Positions 44,787 through 52,776 of a stretch of DNA of 64,000 bases are shown here, in pieces. The notes beneath the pieces were generated by a model. The model was not told the DNA's origin and did not search any database. It saw only the letters and a list, made by a program, of their open reading frames with translations. Source of the DNA: Chitinophagaceae bacterium (lineage in GTDB: Bacteria; Bacteroidota; Bacteroidia; Chitinophagales; Chitinophagaceae); NCBI GenBank assembly GCA_016719015.1, contig JADKAZ010000004.1, positions 124,001 through 188,000 of the forward strand. Reading direction: 5' to 3'. The stretch's first letter is position 1, and the number at the start of each line of letters is the position of its first letter. The position numbers were made by a program, and so were the translations under genes.

Positions 44787-46363
44787 ATGCCAATTAGAAT
44801 GACTGATGATCCGGTAGATCCTAACCAACAGGATGATGATGGTGGAGGTGGTGGTCGGGGACCCAATCTTCCGGGTGGTGGTGGTGGTTTAATGTCGCTT
44901 CTCCCTATGTTGCTGGGCCTTTTCAAAGGGAAGGGAATTATCCTGTTGCTCGTTATAGGTGCGGGAGCCTTTTTCTTATTAAACAAAAGTGGTGGCTGTA
45001 ATCCTGCTGATATCATCAAACAGTTTTCCAGCAGCGGGTATAGTTTTAATCCTTCCGAATTTAATAAAGCTTCCGTCTATGAAGGCCTTGAAGATGATGC
45101 TGGTAAAATCCATTGCCGGAGGCTGTCTCTTTATTGAAATTTGCACCTAATCGTGGAAACCAGGGGCAACAGGGTAGCTGTGTGGCATGGAGTTGTGCTT
45201 ATGCGTCTCAAACTATTTTAACTGCAGCGCAACGGGGCAGGATCCTAATCAAATAGTTTTCAGTCCTTCCTACTTATATAACCAGATCCGGCTGGAAGGT
45301 TGCCAGGGTTCATATTTACAAAGGGCCATGGAGGCAATGAAGGCTAATGGCGGAATGCCATTGAGTCAATATCCTTATAATGACCAGGATTGTGAAAAAG
45401 AACCATCTTCTTCTGATGTGCAGCGGGGCCGTGAAAATGTGATCCATGGATTTACAAGAATCACTAACGGAGATAATATTAATGAGATTAGTGTAAGAGG
45501 TATAAAGGAACACCTGGCAAAAAATGCACCGGTAGCAATTGGTATGATGGTGGGTCAGAGTTTTATGCAGGATATGATAGGGCAAGAGTTGTGGACACCA
45601 CAGGGAATGGATGAATCACAAATGGGAATGGGCGGACATGCTATGAGTGTGATTGGTTATGATGACAGAAAATTTGGCGGGGCTTTCCAGATAATGAATA
45701 GCTGGGGCTAGTGGGGAAAGAATGGTGTAGCCTGGATCCGGTATAGCGATTTTAAAACGTATGTAAGAGAAGCATATGGAATTGACCCCTTGCCTAAAAG
45801 AAGCAATGTCGCTAATATTCCATTGGAGTGTAAGATTGGATTAGTCAATAATGAGGGAGGAAAAAATATTCCGCTGCGGGTAACAGCCGGAAATATGTTT
45901 CAAACCACTTCGCCAATAAAGATTGGCACCCGTTTCAAAATGTCAATTGAGAATGCAACGGAATGTTATATCTATGTTTTTGGCAGAGATACAAACAATA
46001 CCAGTTTTGTATTATTCCCTTATCTGAAAACAGGTGAGACGGTTTCAAAACATTCGCCTTATTGTGGCATCACCGGTTACCGGCTTTTCCCCAAGGCACA
46101 ATCATTTGAAGCAGATAATATCGGAAACAGCGACCAGATTGCTATCGTGGTGAGTAAGGATGAATTAGATTACAATGCACTGAACCAGGCTATCAGCCGC
46201 AGCAGTCGTTCCGACTATCTTGGTAAAATAAACGAAGCGTTGCGGAGTATTTTGGATTAGTTCTGCCAGATTTAACAATACAAATGATGGCACCATTTAC
46301 TTCAAAGTAGATGCAAACAGTAATAAAGCAGTAGCTTGTGTGGTTACCATTGATAAACAATAG
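44787..46363 (+). pseudogene. C1 (papain-like) peptidase with DUF4384 domain, interrupted
   Basis: Read across frames this is one membrane-anchored cysteine peptidase: a Gly/Pro-rich N-terminus, one membrane helix (GIILLLVIGAGAFFLL), the papain-type domain with oxyanion Gln and catalytic Cys (GNQGQQGSCVAWS), the catalytic His in GMGGHAMSVIG, the Asn in MNSWG, and a C-terminal DUF4384 domain (CYIYVFGRDTNNTSFVLFPYLKTG). It is broken by apparent one-base losses near 45110 and 45231, an in-frame TAG at 45709-45711 that also shortens the usual NSWGxxWG spacing by a residue, and a shift near 46255. The frame then closes at 46361-46363 (ACVVTIDKQ). Sequence error or real decay cannot be told apart here. 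Confidence 0.75.
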
Positions 46364-46400
46364 TGGTTATAAATTATAGTATCTAAATGATTGAAAGAAA

Positions 46401-46893
46401 ATGAAGAAATTAATATTGACGTTATTGGTGATGGTAGGTGGATTAGCGGCTTCATCGCAGGACATGACAAAATTTAACCTGTATAAGCCGGAGGATAATG
46501 CCAAAAAGAAATTGAATCAACAGTAAAGAAAGCGAAGGAGCCGGCAAACATGTACTGATTCAAATAGGAGGTAACTGGTATCTGGTGTGCAAGGTTCAAT
46601 GCTTTTGTTACCGGTGATAAATCTATAGACTCTTTGGCGAATGCTAATTATGTTGTGTATCACCTTAATTATAGCAAGGAAAACAAAACACTGATATACT
46701 GGCAAAGTACCAATTTCCACAGCGGTTTGGCTTTCCTGTTTTTTAATCTTAAATGGAAAAGGTGATTTACTCCATACCCAGTCATCATGGTACCTTGAAT
46801 CAGGAAAAGAGTTATGACAAAGAAAAGGTAACTGCTTTCTTCACTGATTGGGGACCGAAGGCATTTGATCCTGCACAATACAAAGAAGAATAA
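46401..46893 (+). pseudogene. Exported thioredoxin-family protein, multiply frameshifted
   Basis: Joined across frames it reads as a secreted thioredoxin_7-like protein of about 165 residues: signal peptide (KKLILTLLVMVGGLAASSQ), a helical linker (EIESTVKKAKEAGKHV), then IQIGGNW followed by an inferred CIWC active site and ARFNAFVTGDKSIDSLANAN. The end is SYDKEKVTAFFTDWGPKAF. At least five indels are needed (near 46508, 46541, 46575, 46690 and 46810). The lesion near 46575 removes the first active-site Cys as written. Its TAA stop abuts the next gene's ATG (TAAATG). Confidence 0.65.
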
Positions 46894-47383
46894 ATGAATC
46901 CAAACGTTGCTGCTTTTATTAAAATGCTGAAGCATCCTGTTAAGTTCAGGATGTTTCTGTTTACCAAATTGCCGGCAGCTTATTTTGCTGGTGTAAGGGT
47001 GAGGGAAATGGATGAGATACGGTGTAAGGTTTCTGTGCCTTACAAATGGATGTCACAAAACCTTTTCGTTCCACCTATTTTGCCTGTCTTAGTATGGCCG
47101 CTGAAATGAGTACCGGGGCATTGGCAATGGCCTATTTGTATAAGATCGATCCGCCTGTTTCCATGCTGGTGGTAAAAGTGGAATCAGAGTATTTTAAAAA
47201 GCAACAGGCCGTACCAACTTTGTTTGTGGTGATGGAGAATTATTCAGGAATACAATAGCAGAAGCAATAGCGACCGGAGAAGCAAAAACGCTACGGGCAA
47301 AATCAGTCGGAAGAAATAAAGAAGGTGAGGTAGTAGCAGAATTTTATATCACCTGGTCTTTTAAAGCAAAGAGTAAAAAATAA
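46894..47383 (+). pseudogene. DUF4442/thioesterase-like protein, frameshifted
   Basis: A hotdog-fold protein of about 163 residues once two apparent single-base losses are repaired (C near 47061 in AACCTTTTCG, G near 47203 in AAAAAGCAAC). Repaired, it reads NPNVAAFIKMLKHPVKFRM..., VPYKWMSQNPFRSTYFACLS, MAAEMSTGALAMAYLYKI, GEAKTLRAKSVGRNKEGEV and FYITWSFKAKSKK. The family (DUF4442, YiiD-type) is related to acyl-CoA thioesterases; substrate unknown. The start codon directly follows the stop of the thioredoxin-like gene. Confidence 0.7.
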
Positions 47384-47454
47384 TTTACAAACAATTTAAA
47401 AAAAACTCCCGGGTGGAACAGCTAAGTTCCCCTTTCAGGAGGCGGAGGAGATAA

Positions 47455-48857
47455 ATGAAAATTGCATTTCATGGCGCAGCCAGAACTGTTACCGGTTCAA
47501 AACATTTACTGACATTAAAAAACGGTAAAAAAATCCTGTTGGACTGTGGTATGTTCCAGGGTTTGGGTAAAGAGACAGATCTCCTTAATCGCAATTTTGG
47601 ATTTGAGCCAAAGGAGGTGGATGTGATGATACTTTCACATGCACATATTGACCATAGCGGTCTTATCCCAAGGTTGGTGTCAGGTGGGTTTACCGGCAGA
47701 ATATTTTGTACACCTGCTACAAAAGACCTCACGACTGTATTATTGGAAGACTCAGCGGAAATACAGGAGGATGATATCCGCTACACCAATAAACGCCGTG
47801 CAGCAGAAGGGCTTCCTTACCTGAAACCTTTATATACTATTGAAGAGGCAAAAAAAGCCACCACTCATTTAACCGAGCGGCATTATAACGAATGGTTTGA
47901 AGTAACAGATGGTGTGAAAGCGATGTACACCGATGCGGGTCATATCATAGGCAGTGCCTGTGTGAATATTATAGTGAATGAAAATGGAAAAGAAACCAGG
48001 CTGACATTCAGTGGTGATGTAGGCCGTTACCGGGATGCTATTTTAAAATCGCCTGACACTTTTCCCCAGGCAGATTATATTCTTCTTGAATCAACTTATG
48101 GCAACAGCCTGCATGATGATAATACAACCACACCAGATATGTTGTTACGCTGGATTGAAAAAGCCTGTCTGCAAAAAAGGGAAAGCTGATTATGCCGGCA
48201 TTCAGTGTGGGCCGCACACAGGAACTTTTATATTCTCTCAATCAATTAGAACTGGAGAATCGTCTGCCCGACCTCAATTATTATGTGGACAGTCCCTTAA
48301 GTATGGAGGCAACGATGATCATGCAGAAATACCCGGAGTATTTTAATAAGACGATCCAGAAGATTATGAAGACGGATAGCGACCCGTTTGGATTTAAAGG
48401 GCTGCGGTTCATTAAAACGGTTGACCAATCCAAACAATTGAATTTTATGGATGGTCCGTTAGTCATCATTTCTGCCAGTGGCATGGCAGACGGTGGAAGA
48501 GTCAAACATCATATCAGTAACAATATTGAGAACAGCCGCAACACCATCCTGTTTACCGGTTATTGCGAACCCCGTTCATTGGGCGGCAGGCTGATGGCCG
48601 GAGAAAAAGAAGTGGGTATCTACGGTGTAAAGCATGAAGTACATGCAGAAATAGGAGCCATCCGCAGCATGAGTGCCCATGGCGATTATGAAGACCTTTC
48701 TCAATGGCTGGCCTGCCAGGATATGAAAGAAGTTAAAAAATTATTTCTTGTTCATGGAGAGTATGATGTGCAGCAGGATTTTAAACGCCGTCTTGTTAAA
48801 AAAGGGTTCGCAGAAGTAGAAATTCCCGAGCAACATTACGAGATTGGCTTATCCTGA
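47455..48857 (+). pseudogene. Beta-CASP metallo-beta-lactamase-fold RNase, frameshifted
   Basis: A 467-residue MBL/beta-CASP protein of the group related to RNase J and CPSF-73, if one A is restored. The first frame holds the metal-binding motif SHAHIDHSG (about 60), the AGHIIGSA motif and FSGDVGR; it ends at 48189. The second frame, from about 48180, starts LIMPAFSVGRTQE and carries the beta-CASP motifs (SASGMADGGR, then SAHGDY). Adding an A to the A run near 48172-48177 joins them as CLQKKGKLIMPAFSVGRTQ. Such enzymes cleave RNA endo- or exonucleolytically in the cytoplasm. Confidence 0.85.
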
Positions 48858-48966
48858 CAATTTCCCGACATAACTACAAGACTTTCACATCTCTTTAGTA
48901 ATCGCAGCATCATAATTGCCGTTTATAGAGTGGTATAAAATTTATCACACTTAAACAACATAAATT

Positions 48967-49554
48967 ATGAAGAACCTGAAACTGTGGGGAATGTTTTCAA
49001 CTTTCATCCTCGTACTGGCAAGTTGCGGCACCATAGCGCATATTGAAAAAGACGATACGGTTGACCTGGGCCGTTACAAAACTTTTGCCTGGGTTGATAG
49101 AGATGGCGAAGGAAGGAATGACCGTAATAAAAATAATGATCTTACGGAACAGCGGATACGGGATGCCGTAAACAAAGAGCTGGAAAAATCAGCCGGCTGG
49201 AGAGAGGTAAAGAACAGGCCGGATATATTATTGAGTTATGATGTGCTGGTGGAAAGGGGAACAAGGGAAACTTCCAGTCCTGTTTACACCAGACCTGGTT
49301 CCCGGTTAGTGTATAATCCTTATACCCGCCGTTACGCCACCATTTATTATCCGTCACAGTTAGCAGGCTATGAAAGAGATGAGCGGACCATCCGGGAAGG
49401 CACCGTTACCATTTCTATGATCGATGCTAAAACGGATAAAACAGTTTGGCAGGGCTGGACTACAGATGAAGTGAATAGCAGAAACCTGACTTCAAAAGAA
49501 ATACAGAACAGTGTAAAATCAATTTTCAGAAAATTTGATGTAGCAAAAAAGTAA
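48967..49554 (+). CDS. DUF4136 lipoprotein
   Basis: 195 residues. Signal peptide with lipobox LASC (Cys about 20), then a DUF4136 domain: YKTFAWVDRDGEG, LTEQRIRDAVNKELEKSAGW, DILLSYDVLVERGT and the C-terminal GTVTISMIDAKTDKTVWQGW. DUF4136 proteins are small outer-membrane lipoproteins of unknown function, common in Gram-negatives. This gene is intact although its neighbours on both sides carry frameshifts. A clean terminator follows. Confidence 0.9.
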   Translation: MKNLKLWGMFSTFILVLASCGTIAHIEKDDTVDLGRYKTFAWVDRDGEGRNDRNKNNDLTEQRIRDAVNKELEKSAGWREVKNRPDILLSYDVLVERGTRETSSPVYTRPGSRLVYNPYTRRYATIYYPSQLAGYERDERTIREGTVTISMIDAKTDKTVWQGWTTDEVNSRNLTSKEIQNSVKSIFRKFDVAKK

Positions 49555-49581
49555 TTGTTCAATAGGACGGTTTCCGGACAG

Positions 49582-49607
49582 GCCTCCCCGTAAGGGGAGG
49601 CTTTTTT
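49582..49607 (+). terminator. Terminator of the DUF4136 gene
   Basis: GCCTCCCC (49582-49589), loop GTAA, GGGGAGGC (49594-49601) and a T-run. Textbook Rho-independent terminator 27 bases past the stop. Confidence 0.92.
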
Positions 49608-49651
49608 ATTTGCATAGAACCATCTTTTTTATATTTAATAGCATAAATTAG

Positions 49652-51951
49652 ATGGTTAAACAAAACCAATCTAAAATGCGATTTCTATTCTTTGTCTATT
49701 TGATTTTATATATTCAGAATCTAAGTTTTGGACAGAGTAAAGAAGAAATAGCGAACTACAAACTACTTTCTCAATCTGCTAAAAAATATGCTAAAGAGGC
49801 AAAGGATGAGTTAAAAAAGAAAAATATTGATAAAGCAGAGAGCCTTTACTTGCAGTCACTTTCAGTTTATCCCGTCTATCCATTATTAGATGAATTTGGA
49901 GATCTATTTGAGTATAAGAAGAAAATAAATGATATAAAAAGTATAAATATCATTTATGATTCTATTATTAATGCTTATAAAAAGTTTGAAACAGTTATTA
50001 TCGATGTTGAGGGAGGCGGAGTTTTTTTCACTACTCATAATTATAAGTATAATACTACAAAAGATATAATTCCCTTTATTTTTAAGACAAAGGTTTCCTA
50101 TAATATCGATTATGGAAATGAGCTAATGAAAACGGGAGATATAAAGGGGGCAAATAAGTTATGGAAAGCTGTAGAACATACAGGAGTAGGGCTGGATATG
50201 ATTGATCTTTACCTTAATATGGTAAATTCTAATTTTCAATCTGGGGATATTCAAATTGGACTGGAAACTGCTTTGAAATACCTGGAACTTTATCGGGGTA
50301 AAAAACCCGAAGGAGCATCTGCATCAATTCTTATGGCCGCATCGTTGGTGGCGTTCAGTCTTGAAGACAAAAAGAGTCTTCAGCAAATGAATGATATCTC
50401 CCAGTCTATGAAAAAAAGTTTGGGTAATAGTGCTAAATTCGGTGTAGCCAAAACAGAGATTCTTCTGAATATTCTTAACGGAGAGTATCAAAAGGCTATT
50501 ACAGAATTGGAAGATTTGAAAAAGGGGAATGGAGATTTTTGGGGATCAAAATATATTGCAAAGGAAACATTACCCCTTATTTATATAATCACTGGAGATT
50601 ATATTAAAGCGGAAGCTGCCATTTCGGAGCATACTAAACATCTCATGGTGTCCGAAAAGCAAACTAGTAATCTTAGAGGGCTGGTTTTCTTAGGGAAGGG
50701 TAATTATAGTCAGGCAATAAGTGAGTTTACCACCTACCTTGGTTTAAAAAATATCTATATAGCACCTGATAAATTTAAGTATTACTGTAAAAGAGCAGAA
50801 GCCTACGAAGGACTAAAAGAATTCGATAAAGCAAAAAGGATTATGAAGCCGCTTTAGTTTATAAGCCGGATTACGAAGTTGCTATAACTGGCCTTGCCCG
50901 CCTTGAAGGCCGTATCATCAGCGAAAGAAAAACAGACAAGGCTCCACCACAAATAACAATTACCGAACCAGCCTTAGCAAGAGGCCTGATTGTAAAAGCA
51001 GCTGGAAACGATGTAATGATAAAAGGAATGGCCGCTGATCCCGGCGGTTTGAAATTTGTAACTATTAACGGTGAAAAAGTGTATTCCCAGGAAGGTGGAA
51101 CTTTTTGGGGCAGTGTTGCACTCAAAGAAGGAGTTAATAAAGTAACCGTGGCTGCCACTGATTTTTCAGGCAATACCGGCGAACAGGTTTTTGACATTGA
51201 AAGACCCGCTACTGTTTTAGCACTTAATGCCCCTTCTGCAAAAGAAGGTAAGAACTATGCTTTGCTGATTGGTTGCCAGAATTACGATGACATAAATATC
51301 CCCTCACTTCAGGATCCGATTCCGGATGCGGTGAAGTTAAAGTTGATACTAAAAAATAATTACAGCTTCAGCGATGAAAATCTTTTTACTTTGTTTAACC
51401 CTGAGGTCTCCGATTTTAGGAAAAAATTTTTAGAAATATATGAGGTCATTCAACCAGAAGATAATCTCGTTATCTTTTATGCTGGTCATGGTATCTGGAA
51501 TGAAAAGGAAAAAAAGGGTTATTGGATGCTTACTGATGCAAAATTGCAAAACCCTAATAGCTGGCTTTCCAATAAAGAGGTACTTGATATGATAGCAAGG
51601 GTTCCTGCACGGCATACGTTATTAATTACGGATGCCTGTTTCTCCGGTTCCGTTTTTAAAACCAGGGGTTTGAATACAGAGATCCCTGTTGCGATGCAGC
51701 AAATGAATCAGAAAATAAGCCGGGTGGCTATCACTTCGGGTAATGATACAGAAGTGCCGGACAAAAGTGTATTCATGAAATATTTGGTAAAAGCATTAAG
51801 TGAAAACAAAGAGAAATATCTTACCGCACAGAAAATGTTTATCAACCAGATCATAGAAGCGGTGATGTCGGAGACAAAGACAGAGCCACGCTATGGAACT
51901 TTAGAGTTGGCCGGGCATGTTGGCGGTGACTTTATTTTTATAAAAAAGTGA
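49652..51951 (+). pseudogene. Exported TPR and caspase-like (C14) protein, frameshifted
   Basis: Joined, about 766 residues: signal peptide (RFLFFVYLILYIQNLSFGQ), TPR-like helical repeats to about 420, a short Ig-like beta domain (FVTINGEKVYSQEGGTFWGSV, ALKEGVNKVTVAATDFSGN), then a caspase-like domain with His in FYAGHGIW and Cys in DACFSGS. The first frame ends at 50857; restoring one A in the run at 50836-50840 joins it to AKKDYEAALVYKPDYEVAITGLARLE and the rest. The His/Cys dyad is intact, so a restored protein should be a periplasmic cysteine peptidase. The TPR part is visibly more AT-rich than the caspase part. Confidence 0.82.
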
Positions 51952-51994
51952 GTTTTAGACTGCAAATTCATTTCACTCTTTAGGCTGAAATGGC

Positions 51995-52002
51995 TATTTT
52001 TG
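51995..52002 (+). promoter_or_regulatory. -7 box of tRNA-Met
   Basis: TATTTTTG, exact TAnnTTTG, 10 bases before the tRNA 5' end; a TTTC 20 bases further upstream is a weak -33 candidate. It calibrates the same box seen close to several start codons. Confidence 0.6.
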
Positions 52003-52012
52003 CCGCCCGATT

Positions 52013-52086
52013 GCGGGGGTAGCTCAGCTGGTTAGAGCATCGGATTCATAACCCGAAGGTCGGCAGTTCAAGTCTGCTCTCCCGTA
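52013..52086 (+). tRNA. tRNA-Met (anticodon CAT)
   Basis: 74 nt cloverleaf without encoded CCA. The acceptor GCGGGGG pairs with CTCCCGT (two G-U), D arm GCTC/GAGC, anticodon stem TCGGA/CCCGA around loop TTCATAA, T arm GGCAG/CTGCT with TTCAAGT, discriminator A. The innermost anticodon-stem pair is A-C, a mismatch. A CAT anticodon could also belong to tRNA-Ile2 (lysidine-modified) or an initiator; the missing GGG/CCC anticodon stem argues against initiator. Confidence 0.9.
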
Positions 52087-52090
52087 CTTT

Positions 52091-52111
52091 AAAGCTCCTT
52101 TTTGGAGCTTT
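52091..52111 (+). terminator. Terminator after tRNA-Met
   Basis: AAAGCTCC (52091-52098) and GGAGCTTT (52104-52111), 5-T loop, followed by TCTG. Ends the tRNA transcript just upstream of the acetyltransferase gene. Confidence 0.75.
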
Positions 52112-52138
52112 TCTGCTTTAAAAAACGGAAATTTGGCT

Positions 52139-52729
52139 ATGAGCCTGATACGTTTAGCTACACCTGAGGATGCCGCTGGTATTCTTGCCATCTATGCCCC
52201 CTATATACAGGATACCTCCTTCACTTTTGAAACCGAAGTACCTTCTGTGGAGGATTTTGCAGAAAGAATAAAAACCTACCTCATCAACTGGCCCTGGCTG
52301 GTTTGTGAAATAGATGGAAAGATTGCTGGTTATGCGTATGGGACCCGGTACCGGGAAAGAGTGGCTTATCAATGGTGTACCGAAAGTTCCATTTATATAC
52401 ATGATGATTTTCAAAAGACTGGTATCGGAAGATTATTATACTCCACCCTGTTTGAAATTTTAAAACGGCAAGGCTTCCGGAATGTGTATGCGGTAATTAA
52501 TCTGCCCAATGAAAAGAGTGTAGCTTTTCATGAACGGCTTGGCTTTACTTATTTTGCTACCTATGAACAAGTAGGCTACAAGTTAGGCAAGTGGAAAAAT
52601 GTTGGTTGGTGGAGACTGATCCTGAATGAATTTGGCAATGAACCTGCCCCACCAATAAAATTCAGTGACCTGGATAAAGATTTTCTGCCCACTCTTTTTG
52701 AAGAAAAAACAAGACAGATCAGGAAATAA
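52139..52729 (+). CDS. GNAT N-acetyltransferase, phosphinothricin-type
   Basis: 196 residues of the GNAT family, pat/MddA-like subgroup (acetylates methionine sulfone/sulfoximine or phosphinothricin-like amino acids). The N-terminal RLATPEDAAGILAIYAPYI, the middle TRYRERVAYQWCTESSIYIH and the acetyl-CoA loop QKTGIGRLLYSTL (about 100-112) are diagnostic; ENGxxxA-type NEKSVAFHERLGF follows. The ATG at 52139 is chosen over the TTG at 52133. Substrate is inferred. Confidence 0.92.
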   Translation: MSLIRLATPEDAAGILAIYAPYIQDTSFTFETEVPSVEDFAERIKTYLINWPWLVCEIDGKIAGYAYGTRYRERVAYQWCTESSIYIHDDFQKTGIGRLLYSTLFEILKRQGFRNVYAVINLPNEKSVAFHERLGFTYFATYEQVGYKLGKWKNVGWWRLILNEFGNEPAPPIKFSDLDKDFLPTLFEEKTRQIRK

Positions 52730-52730
52730 A

Positions 52731-52755
52731 AAAGTCCCGCCTTAGACGGGACTTT
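52731..52755. terminator. Bidirectional terminator
   Basis: AAAGTCCCG (52731-52739) and CGGGACTTT (52747-52755), 7-base loop, with A-run before and T-rich sequence after. It separates the convergent acetyltransferase and TonB-receptor genes. Confidence 0.9.
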
Positions 52756-52776
52756 CTTTTATTATAATTCTGCTGA

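Noticed and set aside
45187..45711. Independent cysteine peptidase starting at 45187
   Set aside because: The first 16 or so residues are out-of-frame; the catalytic Cys lies upstream in another frame, so this is only a middle part.
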